DNA of 64,000 nt from Vogesella sp. LIG4 (GTDB lineage Bacteria; Pseudomonadota; Gammaproteobacteria; Burkholderiales; Chromobacteriaceae), in assembly GCF_900090205.1 (NCBI RefSeq), contig NZ_LT607802.1, positions 533,858 through 597,857 on the forward strand, given 5' to 3'. Numbering within the stretch: the stretch's first letter is position 1; every line of letters begins with the position of its first letter. Shown in pieces: positions 35,428 to 44,511 of the stretch. Below the pieces are notes generated by a model. That model saw only the letters and a list, made by a program, of their open reading frames with translations, had not been told where the DNA came from and did no database searches. Made by a program: the position numbers and the translations under genes.

Positions 35428-36465
35428 ATGGCCACAAGCAACCTGAAAAACTCTAGCACGACCAATACCCAAGAAGGATCAGTCTGTCGACTTGATGCGA
35501 AGTGCGACACTATGTGGTCACTAGCACAGCAATTTGCCTACACACGACTATCTGAAACGCCAAATTTTATAGAAAGGCAATTTTTAAAGCCAGGAGTAAA
35601 ACTATTGCCTGGACGATCCATCTTCAAAGACTACGCACAACGCGCCCGTGCCATTTCTGCCACCTATGCACGCTTCTATCTTGAACTTGAGGAGCATGGC
35701 TTACCAAAGAAAAAAGGGCGTTATTACTGGATGGCACTCGGCGCTTTCGCGAGTAAGACGGTTGCCTGCACTCTGGATCTGATTCGTGTCGATGCAGGAA
35801 AATATCTACCAGTTGTTCATCCGGATTTTGACGATGGCTATGTACGCGATGGGCTGGGCAAGGGCAATTTCTGGCTGTTCCAGGACATTGCCCCCACCCA
35901 CTGGTATCACAACTACAGCCCTGACACATTCGAGCAATGCCTGGATACGCGCGGAGAGAATGGTTGCCATCAAGCGGTTATCGACAACCTGAAACGGCTA
36001 CCGTGGGCAGATACAGCTTTGCCCACGCTGAAATATCTGCCGATTTCTGGCTTCATCAAGAGTGCGTTTGCCACGATCAAGGATATTGAGACTGCAGAAA
36101 CACCTGCTGATCGCGCAAAGGCACAGCTTTCCCATTTGATCGCTATCGCAAAACATGAGCAGGGGGTGATCCTGCAGCCATTGATGTATGACGACCCCAA
36201 ATTTGCCAAGTGGGTACAGCGCCAGCGTGGCTGGCTGAGCTGGGCGTCTCCCAATCTGGAACTGGTGTTTACCCATGCTTGCGAGACGGATGACCCCAAA
36301 CTCAAGTCGGTGGCGCCGAAGGATACCATTTTGGAAAATTTTGATAGCCGAATGATTTGGATCACCAGTGCTGCCAATGACTTTCATCGGTTAATGCAAA
36401 CGCAAACGAGCACTATGGAAAAAGAACTAAAAATCATGGCAGGCTGGTATGTCAGCAAGGATTAA
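35428..36465 (+). CDS. candidate T6SS effector carried by VgrG2 (DUF2515-like)
   Basis: 345 residues, no signal peptide. The stretch ARAISATYARFYLELEEHG and then GRYYWMALGAFASKTVACTLD (about 70-115) resembles, from memory, the DUF2515 pattern; this needs a profile search. A weakly hydrophobic patch (LPISGFIKSAFATI) lies near 205. It is the first gene after vgrG2 and is followed by an overlapping exported gene, the usual effector-immunity order. A decayed copy of its last ~70 codons survives at 37,482-37,695. Enzymatic activity unknown. Base composition is lower in GC than the core genes. Confidence 0.65.
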   Translation: MATSNLKNSSTTNTQEGSVCRLDAKCDTMWSLAQQFAYTRLSETPNFIERQFLKPGVKLLPGRSIFKDYAQRARAISATYARFYLELEEHGLPKKKGRYYWMALGAFASKTVACTLDLIRVDAGKYLPVVHPDFDDGYVRDGLGKGNFWLFQDIAPTHWYHNYSPDTFEQCLDTRGENGCHQAVIDNLKRLPWADTALPTLKYLPISGFIKSAFATIKDIETAETPADRAKAQLSHLIAIAKHEQGVILQPLMYDDPKFAKWVQRQRGWLSWASPNLELVFTHACETDDPKLKSVAPKDTILENFDSRMIWITSAANDFHRLMQTQTSTMEKELKIMAGWYVSKD

Positions 36466-37375
36466 ACGCATGCTCAAGTGGTTCATCATGTTGGCGGGCA
36501 TTACCGTCATCGCAATCGTTTTTCTTACATTCAGTAATAAGGATGCCAAGGCTATGGCTCAGGACAATGCTTTCCCATCGCAGGTCAAAGTTGCATTTGG
36601 ACAGTCCGGAGCCAGTCTGGAACAGCAGTATGGAGACTTGACCAGTGCCAACAAGAAAAATTTCGGATTGAATTTTTACTATATCAATGCAGACAGCCGT
36701 GGCAAAACCATGCGGGCCATTATCAAAACTGGCACATTGGAAACAGTGATCCCACAGGCCACGCTGATTAATGCAGCAGAAGATAGGGACAGGAAGGTTG
36801 GCATAAACAATTTATTAATCACAGCCAAAGTAAAAGAAGGCGGCATGCAACCCCACCCCATTGCCCATCAGTACGTCCTGAACTTGATCCAGAGTCTGCG
36901 TAAAACCGGGTGGCGATACTATATTTCCGAGACAAAACCACGCCTAAAAGGAAAGGCTGCTCTCGACTATTTCACACAGAACAATATCGACCCAGATTAC
37001 CCGCTGTCGTTTGAGCAATGGATGGCATTACCAGCACCATTGACGTGGGAGTTTTATGCCGATCATACCTACCTCACCCTGCAAGTGGACCGCGATGTCA
37101 ACCATCTGGACCCAGCCAAACCCGGAGCCTACTTCATCAGTCTAACCTTTACCCCCCGCGAAGAAACCGAGCGGCTGGGAGTGGACGAGAAAGATCGCGA
37201 CCACTGGCGGGACACCTGGGTGAAACGCAATCTGGCCTTTCGCGCCTTACGCAATATCAAGGAAGCCAAACTGCGCGCACAAGGTGTTCCGATTGATACC
37301 GACTACAAAGACCCACCGTTACCGCCGCCGCCTGCTGGACAGCAGAACCCGGTGATTCCGGATGCGTTGAAGTAA
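36449..37375 (+). CDS. membrane-anchored periplasmic candidate immunity protein, copy 1
   Basis: 308 residues with an N-terminal anchor/signal (KRMLKWFIMLAGITVIAIV) and a ~275-residue periplasmic domain ending in a Pro-rich tail (PPLPPPPAGQQNP). The 5' end overlaps the effector by 17 bases. An alternative ATG at 36470, with AAGGA 8 bases upstream, would give 301 residues. Copy 2 at 37,679 shares the C-terminal half almost perfectly. Overlap with a VgrG-linked effector and periplasmic location make immunity likely. The family is unrecognised. Confidence 0.72.
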   Translation: MSARIKRMLKWFIMLAGITVIAIVFLTFSNKDAKAMAQDNAFPSQVKVAFGQSGASLEQQYGDLTSANKKNFGLNFYYINADSRGKTMRAIIKTGTLETVIPQATLINAAEDRDRKVGINNLLITAKVKEGGMQPHPIAHQYVLNLIQSLRKTGWRYYISETKPRLKGKAALDYFTQNNIDPDYPLSFEQWMALPAPLTWEFYADHTYLTLQVDRDVNHLDPAKPGAYFISLTFTPREETERLGVDEKDRDHWRDTWVKRNLAFRALRNIKEAKLRAQGVPIDTDYKDPPLPPPPAGQQNPVIPDALK

Positions 37376-37391
37376 GCAGTGAAGTTAGCAG

Positions 37392-37417
37392 CGTACAGAC
37401 ACAGCATCTGCTGTACG
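37392..37417 (+). terminator. hairpin after immunity copy 1
   Basis: Seven-base stem CGTACAG/CTGTACG with a 12-base loop, 16 bases after the stop of copy 1. An equivalent hairpin follows copy 2 with a compensatory change in the last pair, which supports a conserved structure. No T tract, so termination is not certain. Confidence 0.5.
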
Positions 37418-37481
37418 ACGACTCCATGCTTACAAAGTCAGTGCAACACCAGCATAGCTGAATGGCTGGTTTTCACCTGAT

Positions 37482-37695
37482 TTGGAACTGATGTTTACCC
37501 ATGCCAGCCAGCTAGACAGATGACCCAGAAATTAAATCGGCAGCACCGGCAAGGGCAGTATTGGAAAACTATAAAAGCCGAATGGACTGGATCATTCAGG
37601 CTGCCAAACAATTTCATAATCTGATGCAAACACGAACTGAATTCATGGAGTCAGAACTGAAAATCATGGCAGGTTGGTATGTCAGCAAAGATTAA
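37482..37695 (+). pseudogene. orphan 3' remnant of a second effector copy
   Basis: This stretch aligns with the last ~70 codons of the 35,428 effector, from GAACTG-TGTTTACCCATGC to the shared end ATGGCAGG-TGGTATGTCAGCAA-GATTAA, with many substitutions and a small frame-breaking difference near GCCAGCCAGCTAGACAGATGA. No 5' part remains. Its position directly before immunity copy 2 mirrors the intact effector-immunity overlap, so an effector was lost while its immunity gene was kept. Confidence 0.85.
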
Positions 37696-38596
37696 GATCA
37701 AGTGGCTCGTTCTTGCGGCAAGCCTTACTGCGACAGCAATCGCCCTCCTCTCCCTCAACAAGGATGCTACGGCCATGAGCCAGACACCCGTTTTTCCACC
37801 AAAAATAGAAATTGCGCTTGGGCAATCTGGCGAAAACTTTGAAAAACAATATGGCGCCTTGGTTAAAGCCAATAGAAAAAATGTCGGCCTGAATTTTTTA
37901 ACCATTGACGCCAACCGCCATGGCACCAGCGTGACTGTCGTTGTTAAAACAGGCTCGTTGATAACATCTATTCCCAGCGCGATGAGCATCATGGCAACAG
38001 AAGATCGAGATCGAAAGGTTGGTTTCACCAATTTATCAATCAGTTCAGAAGTTAATCGTGATGATTTCGTCCCCCACCCCATCGCCCATCAATACGTACT
38101 GAGCTTGATACAAAACCTACGTAAGACTGGGTGGCGCTACTATATTTCCGAAACAAAACCACGACTAAAAGGGAAGGCGGCTCTCGAATATTTCAAACAG
38201 GACAATATCGACCCAGATTACCCACTGTCGTTTGAACAATGGATGGCATTACCAGCACCATTGACGTGGGAGTTTTATGCCGATCATACCTACCTCACCC
38301 TGCAAGTGGACCGCGATGTCAACCATCTGGACCCAGCCAAACCCGGAGCCTACTTCATCAGTCTAACCTTTACCCCCCGCGAAGAAACCGAGCGGCTGGG
38401 AGTGGACGAGAAAGATCGCGACCACTGGCGGGACACCTGGGTGAAACGCAATCTGGCATTTCGCGCCTTACGCAATATCAAGGAAGCCAAACTGCGCGCA
38501 CAAGGTGTCCCGATTGATACCGACTACAAAGACCCACCGTTACCGCCGCCGCCTGCTGGACAGCAGAACCCGGTGATTCCGGATGCGTTGAAGTAA
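37679..38596 (+). CDS. membrane-anchored periplasmic candidate immunity protein, copy 2 (orphan)
   Basis: 305 residues, same layout as copy 1: anchor (IKWLVLAASLTATAIALLSL), periplasmic domain, Pro-rich end. Residues about 1-145 differ substantially from copy 1, while roughly the last 160 are nearly identical, down to the DNA level. The ATG at 37679 lies inside the effector remnant. The better-placed internal ATG of copy 1 is absent here. It probably protects against a related toxin no longer encoded. Confidence 0.72.
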   Translation: MSAKIKIKWLVLAASLTATAIALLSLNKDATAMSQTPVFPPKIEIALGQSGENFEKQYGALVKANRKNVGLNFLTIDANRHGTSVTVVVKTGSLITSIPSAMSIMATEDRDRKVGFTNLSISSEVNRDDFVPHPIAHQYVLSLIQNLRKTGWRYYISETKPRLKGKAALEYFKQDNIDPDYPLSFEQWMALPAPLTWEFYADHTYLTLQVDRDVNHLDPAKPGAYFISLTFTPREETERLGVDEKDRDHWRDTWVKRNLAFRALRNIKEAKLRAQGVPIDTDYKDPPLPPPPAGQQNPVIPDALK

Positions 38597-38613
38597 GCGG
38601 GGGGATTCAGCCG

Positions 38614-38640
38614 CGTACAAATGTACACATCTGTTGTACG
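38614..38640 (+). terminator. hairpin after immunity copy 2
   Basis: Seven-base stem CGTACAA/TTGTACG with a 13-base loop, 17 bases after the copy 2 stop. Compared with copy 1 the closing pair changed from G-C to A-T on both arms. The 19-base sequence TGGACTGCCCCGGCTCCTG follows at 38647-38665 and recurs downstream of the next gene. Confidence 0.5.
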
Positions 38641-38698
38641 ACGACTTGGACTGCCCCGGCTCCTGTAAGCATTGCCTGCCCTGTGATTTGGATAAGCA

Positions 38699-39712
38699 AT
38701 GAGAGACATCAACCGTGAAGCGTGGTTTCTGAACTACGTCACCTCCATTCCCTACTACGAAGCTTGCGCTCAGGCGACCGAAGACTTTGCGGACCTGTTC
38801 AACCGCCTGTTGACCAAGCACGACGGCCACGGCATTGGCAATCTGGATGGTTGGGTATCACGCTATCTGAACCATGCTGAAGAAATCCGTCGTCGCATCG
38901 AGTTTGTGCGCTATGGCGACTACATGCCGATGTATGGCCAGCTGTCAGATACCAACCGCAACTTCAGAGGCTTGGCAGAACAAAACATATACGGTTGGCG
39001 TACTCCTGCAGAAGACCGTGCGTGGAATATGACTCTTGAGCACATGTCCCGCCTGTGCGGCGTGGGCGCGCAGGCATTGGGCAATGTCTATTGGCGGGGG
39101 AAGTTGTGGGGGGATAACCAAACCAATTGTGCAGGGAGGAATGAGAGTTTTTCCAAAGGTGCCTCTGATGCGCTGGACTTCTGGCAGGCTCACGGCTTGA
39201 TCCCAGTCCCAGAGCAATATCCAAAATATGAGGTTGACTACTCACTCAGCTGCAAAACGGGCGAGATCTGCCCGCGCAATGGCGTGTGGGTGCCTCAGCA
39301 AGTGCTGAACGAAGGACTGGAGCATCTGCATCTTGAGTTTGTTCAGCAAGGGCGGCTAATGCACCCACTATTCCGCTTTCATCTGGAGAAATATTTACCA
39401 GAATACGCGCGTGTTTTTGCTGAAATGGACGGTGTGCCTGTAAGTGAAAAGGATTATGTGGAAGACGCTGTCAGTGTTCCCGAAGAAGCCGTTTGGCACC
39501 CATTGGTATTGGTAAGTGATCCTATTAGCAAACCGATGCAGCGTGGCCGCATTGTGGCCAAGCAGCCTTGCCCACGCACAGGCTATTGGTGGACTCTGGC
39601 GCGGGAGGATAGTCGTCGACGCTTCTCCCAAGGCGAGGTGATGCCAGATTTTGCGGGCTCTCGTTATGGAGCGACAATCTGGTACTGGGATGAGGATCAA
39701 AAAGATCAGTGA
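38699..39712 (+). CDS. candidate orphan immunity protein (Imm71/Imm72-like)
   Basis: 337 residues, no signal peptide or membrane helix, so cytoplasmic. The N-terminal half is helical (WVSRYLNHAEEIRRRIEFVRYGDY). The C-terminal ~60 residues carry CPRTGYWWTLAREDSRRRFS and then GEVMPDFAGSRYGATIWYWDE, a pattern I associate with Imm71/Imm72 immunity proteins. The assignment is from memory and tentative. No cognate toxin gene is adjacent, so it looks like an orphan in the immunity array. ATG at 38699 after GGATAAG. Confidence 0.6.
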   Translation: MRDINREAWFLNYVTSIPYYEACAQATEDFADLFNRLLTKHDGHGIGNLDGWVSRYLNHAEEIRRRIEFVRYGDYMPMYGQLSDTNRNFRGLAEQNIYGWRTPAEDRAWNMTLEHMSRLCGVGAQALGNVYWRGKLWGDNQTNCAGRNESFSKGASDALDFWQAHGLIPVPEQYPKYEVDYSLSCKTGEICPRNGVWVPQQVLNEGLEHLHLEFVQQGRLMHPLFRFHLEKYLPEYARVFAEMDGVPVSEKDYVEDAVSVPEEAVWHPLVLVSDPISKPMQRGRIVAKQPCPRTGYWWTLAREDSRRRFSQGEVMPDFAGSRYGATIWYWDEDQKDQ

Positions 39713-39894
39713 AGTGCAAAGACACAGCCTTGACTCTGACCAATGTGTATTTATTGCACATTGCCTCTGTGGACTGCCCCGGCCCCTGCAGTCGTAAAGA
39801 AACAGAAAATGGAAAACACTGGCAAAGTAAAAAACAACAACATTACCACACCTTAAAAACCAACAATATCGCACCCTAAAATCACATGAAGACC

Positions 39895-40335
39895 ACCAAA
39901 AAGAACGTTAAAAAGTTATTGCCTTAGCATTTGCCATTTCGCCATTAATATTTCTATTATATTGGCTTGGGGTTTGGCCCTTCATTAGAACAGTCAAAAT
40001 CATAAAAACTTCTTCAACTCACTAAGGGCTAATTGTCGAGTTTACTCCTTCTTGGGAAGTTAAAGCGCCAGCATTTTTTGCAGTTTCGACTCCGATAAAG
40101 GGCGCCATTACACGGAATCAAACGAAACCGTTGGATATGGTGGACCTGACACGGTCCAATCAAATGGAAAACTATGACTGTTGAGGTGATTTTTGGAAAA
40201 AACGAATGGCGAGACATGTCAGCCAAGGAGTTCGATTATTGGCTAGCAAAAAACACAAAAATTTATTGTTGGTTATATCAATTTAATTTTTTCTCTATAG
40301 CGCCTGATGAATTTTCATTTTCCATTACGAAATAA
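39895..40335 (+). pseudogene. decayed AT-rich membrane-protein gene
   Basis: The 600-base gap 39,713-40,306 has no intact gene, but one frame from about 39,919 reads KVIALAFAISPLIFLLYWLG, a clear membrane helix. It continues with two in-frame stops through VEFTPSWEVKAPAFFAV, and a 53-codon frame from an ATG at 40174 (MTVEVIFGKNEWRDMSAKEF) ends at 40335. Composition and layout match the neighbouring small exported genes. I read it as a broken orphan immunity gene. Confidence 0.4.
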
Positions 40336-40732
40336 TTCCAAAATATCAAACAAAACAACAATAGCCATTATTGTTATTGCATTGCTAATAATATATTGGC
40401 AAAACTACCCAACAAGAGTAATTGACGTAACCGTTATAAATAACAAACAAGTCATTTTATTCAAAAAAACATGTAAATTTGAATCCATATACCTAACAAC
40501 AGAAAACGGCAAAGACATCTCCGAAGCAATATTTTCCAAAATTCCTGGAGAAGGTGTGATTTTCAGAAAAAACACATATATAAAATTTGAAAAATTACTA
40601 AATTACAACCCAGAAGACAACAAGACATACGAACTCTCATCAATAACTGAGTGCGGTGAATACCCTATATATCGCAAATTTTTAAAATTCAAAAAATCTG
40701 GCAATGAATTTGAAATAATTAAATTTAACTAA
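40307..40732 (+). CDS. small single-pass exported protein, orphan immunity candidate (141 aa)
   Basis: 141 residues with an N-terminal membrane helix (TTIAIIVIALLIIYWQNYP, about 17-35) and a ~100-residue outer domain with two Cys (KKTCKFES, TECGEYP), probably disulfide-linked. Very AT-rich. A clearly related broken copy lies at 41,618-41,976 (shared pattern NNK-(x)2-ILFK-(x)2-CK and KNTY), so this is a gene family within the array. Function unknown; export, size and context suggest immunity. Confidence 0.6.
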   Translation: MNFHFPLRNNSKISNKTTIAIIVIALLIIYWQNYPTRVIDVTVINNKQVILFKKTCKFESIYLTTENGKDISEAIFSKIPGEGVIFRKNTYIKFEKLLNYNPEDNKTYELSSITECGEYPIYRKFLKFKKSGNEFEIIKFN

Positions 40733-40907
40733 AAGCCATACCAAAGAAATTAATACTGACAGTTAAAACAATCCACCATTGCAATGGTAAAGATTAGCCA
40801 CAACCAGAAAAAAGCATCAACAATGATCTAGGGTCGACTCGTATGTGGACTAAGTCGGTAACTATCCACTAACAGCCCGACAGGCATTTCGAAACTGACC
40901 ACGAACT

Positions 40908-41094
40908 GAAGAAACCATTAACTATGCTCCAACTCCACCAGCACAATGCTTTCTACTAGAACGTTACACCTAGCTGGAATACATCGGCACGCTACCCGGC
41001 ACGTGGCCCGAGGTCATCCGTCGAACAGAGCAGGTGTTCGGCGACCATGTGTGCATGGGTTCGCCGATTTTTGAAGGGGTAGTGTATGGCCTGG
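40908..41094 (+). pseudogene. fragment of an unidentified decayed gene
   Basis: A frame reading NYAPTPPAQCFLLERYT, one stop at 40971, then LEYIGTLPGTWPEVIRR and VFGDHVCMGSPIFEGVVYG runs into the start of the 170-residue gene. The restart after a single stop codon, the sensible amino-acid composition and the higher GC than the surroundings suggest a once-functional protein truncated at both ends. Family not recognised. The rest of 40,733-41,085 shows nothing else. Confidence 0.45.
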
Positions 41095-41598
41095 ATTTTG
41101 GGTATCTTGGCTGTGCTGGTGGTTCTATTGCTGACTTTACATCGTAGCGGTGAGAAGCTTCTACAGCAGGAACAAGACACACTTCAAGCAGAACGATATT
41201 TTATGGACCGTCCCATCGCGCAAGCCATAAGTGCCCTGGGGACACGTTATAAAAAGCAGCTCACGGCTTGGGACCGTACTTTTTACTCTTGGGGATATGG
41301 CCGCAGCAGGGTAACGCTAATTGTTAACAAGCAGAATATCGTTTGTGATTACGTGCCTGCACACTTGCCGGAGGATGCACCAATTTGGATACCGCAACAT
41401 CAACCGGAACTACTTCTTGGGAAAACTATCGATGAGGTAGTTAAGCTTATTGGCAATTTTGACCTAGATGGCCACTGGGATTTTGGCCTGTTTCAATATG
41501 AATGGCACCTTGATGATGGCCGCAAAGTATCACTGTGGTTTCGCCATAGCCGCTGTGAAGAAGTGAAAATTCATGCCCCAGGTGAGCGCACTTGGTAG
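41086..41598 (+). CDS. single-pass membrane protein of unknown function (170 aa)
   Basis: N-terminal helix MAWILGILAVLVVLLLTL, then a ~145-residue soluble domain with many aromatic residues (WDRTFYSWGYGRSRVTLI, GHWDFGLFQYEWHLDDGR). ATG at 41086 with AAGGGG 6 bases upstream. AT-richer than core genes. It follows a decayed gene and precedes a pseudogene of the 141-residue family. Probably another orphan of the effector-immunity array, but no family was recognised. Confidence 0.6.
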   Translation: MAWILGILAVLVVLLLTLHRSGEKLLQQEQDTLQAERYFMDRPIAQAISALGTRYKKQLTAWDRTFYSWGYGRSRVTLIVNKQNIVCDYVPAHLPEDAPIWIPQHQPELLLGKTIDEVVKLIGNFDLDGHWDFGLFQYEWHLDDGRKVSLWFRHSRCEEVKIHAPGERTW

Positions 41599-41617
41599 TG
41601 GGGCATAAGGGTATCAG

Positions 41618-41976
41618 ATGAAGAAAATAGCCACCATCTTTGCACTACTCATTATGCTGGCTGTCGCAATAAACAACATACCACAGAAAGAACTAGCTTC
41701 TGTGGAAAAATCAACAATAAATTAATTATATTATTCAAAGAAAATTGTAAATATAGTGCAATGTCACTAAATGACATAAATAATAAATATATCTCTGAAG
41801 TGGTTTTTTCAGGAAACCCAGGCAATGGCCCCATACTCAAGAAAAACACCTACCTTGATATTTCAAAAGTATTTTGATACAAACTTCAAGAAAACACAGA
41901 GTATCAATTAGCCCTATCAACGGACTGTTTGGGCAATCAACAAATACCTGTTTATAGAATAAAATTTAACACCTGA
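41618..41976 (+). pseudogene. frameshifted paralogue of the 141-aa exported protein
   Basis: Starts MKKIATIFALLIMLAVAINN (signal peptide). It is frameshifted near 41,710, then reads INNKLIILFKENCKYSAMSL and ISEVVFSGNPGNGPILKKNTY, followed by an in-frame stop at about 41,876 and a tail QLALSTDCLGNQQIPVYRI. The segments align with the protein encoded at 40,307-40,732. Two disabling changes make it a pseudogene. The remaining bases to 42,114 hold nothing I can identify. Confidence 0.82.
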
Positions 41977-42114
41977 GAATTGACACGAATAATAAACAGC
42001 CCCCAAATATCAGGACTACGGACAGAGATAAGACTGTTAGGTGATGCCCTGCCCCAGGTATTTGGAAAGAGTCAGGATCATCCCCTGCGCTACCACTCAA
42101 CTACGTAACACACC

Positions 42115-42981
42115 TCACCCCTTGCGCAGCCGGCTCGGGGTCTGCCCGGTCAGGCGCTTGAAGAAGCGGATGAAGTAGGCCGGCTCGGAAAAGCCCAGCT
42201 GGTCGGCGATCTGGTTCACGTTCAGCGCGGTGTACACCAGCAGCCGCTTGGCTTCCAGCAGCAGGCGCTGGTGGATCAGCTGCAGCGCGGTCTGCCCGGC
42301 CTGCTGGCGGCAGATGCCGTTGAGGTAGGCGGTGGATACCCCCAGCTGGTGCGCGTAGCTGCTTACCGGCCAGTGCTGGTGATAGTGCCTCTCCACCAGC
42401 GCCACGAAGCGCTGCAGGTGCTGGCTGCCGCGCGGCAGGCGGTCCTGCTGGCCCTCGCCCTGCGGCAGCTGGCGGCCAAGCCACACCAGCAGCGCGCACA
42501 CCAGCGAGCGCAGCAGCACGTCGCGCCCCTGTGCCGGGTTGGCGTATTCCTCGGCAATGGCGGCAAACAGCGTATCGAGATATTGCCCGCCGTGCGCCAC
42601 CGCATAGCAGCGGGCCTGCTGCAGCACTGCGCCGCAGCTGCCCAGTTCGTCCTGCAACCTGCCCACCAGCGGCGCCGCCAGGGTCAGCACATAGCCTTCG
42701 ATCTGCTGCTGAAAACGAAAGCCGTGTACGCACATCGGCGGCACCAGCTGGATGGACGGCTGCTCCACCCGCGTGTGCTGCCCTTCCACATACAGATCAG
42801 CCGGGCCGCGGCGCACGTACAGCAGCTGCCACAGGTCGCTGTGGCGGTGGCGATCGATCTCCCAGCCGTACAGCTGGCTGCGGCTGGAAATGGTTTCGCA
42901 ATGCAGCAGATCCACCGTTGGCCAGTCGCTGCCCTCGCCATACAGCTTGAATACCGGCACGCCGCTCAACACGCTGCGCAT
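42115..42981 (-). CDS. pobR: AraC-family regulator divergent from pobA (PobR/PobC-like)
   Basis: 288 residues. N-terminal cupin-type sensor (WEIDRHRHSDLWQLLYVRRG) and C-terminal double helix-turn-helix (YLNGICRQQAGQTALQLIHQ, then IADQLGFSEPAYFIRFFKRL, TGQTPSRLR). It probably senses 4-hydroxybenzoate and activates pobA. Start set at the ATG 42981, which has GAGG 5 bases upstream. A GTG two codons earlier overlaps that ribosome site. The 142-base divergent gap holds inverted half-sites. Confidence 0.88.
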   Translation of the reverse strand: MRSVLSGVPVFKLYGEGSDWPTVDLLHCETISSRSQLYGWEIDRHRHSDLWQLLYVRRGPADLYVEGQHTRVEQPSIQLVPPMCVHGFRFQQQIEGYVLTLAAPLVGRLQDELGSCGAVLQQARCYAVAHGGQYLDTLFAAIAEEYANPAQGRDVLLRSLVCALLVWLGRQLPQGEGQQDRLPRGSQHLQRFVALVERHYHQHWPVSSYAHQLGVSTAYLNGICRQQAGQTALQLIHQRLLLEAKRLLVYTALNVNQIADQLGFSEPAYFIRFFKRLTGQTPSRLRKG

Positions 42982-43029
42982 CGCCACCTCGTTTGTTTAT
43001 AAAAGTCCTGTTTTTGTACGCGATATTGC

Positions 43030-44314
<1,285 letters not shown>

Positions 44315-44410
44315 GCCTTACTCCTTCCGTTGCCTCACGCCCACTCGCAAAACAACGCGGTAAACGTAGGGCTTCGCTGCGCTCAATCCAAGCTACGCGG
44401 CTGCGTTCAT

Positions 44411-44500
44411 GTAGGGCGGAAGCCCGCCAGGGCGTTCCGCCGGCTTGCGGCCAACCTTGCACGGCGGAACGCCCCGGCTTTGCCGGGGCTTCCGCCCTAC
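44411..44500. repeat. nested inverted repeat between pobA and the ligB-like gene
   Basis: Outer arms GTAGGGCGGAAGCCC (44411-44425) and GGGCTTCCGCCCTAC (44486-44500) are perfectly complementary. Inside lie GGCGTTCCGCCG paired with CGGCGGAACGCC, a CCCCGGC/GCCGGGG hairpin and one GTTGGCCGCA copy. It can fold as a large cruciform between two converging genes and could end transcription from either side. A related GTAGGGCGG element lies at 46,722. Confidence 0.75.
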
Positions 44501-44511
44501 TACGGCAAAAC

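Noticed and set aside
36470..37375. ATG at 36470 as the only start of immunity copy 1
   Set aside because: The ribosome site is better, but the equivalent ATG is absent in copy 2, so I kept 36449 and recorded the alternative.
37018..38517. Two 92-codon plus-strand frames duplicated inside the immunity genes
   Set aside because: They are out-of-frame readings of the identical 3' halves; the repetition adds no evidence for a gene.
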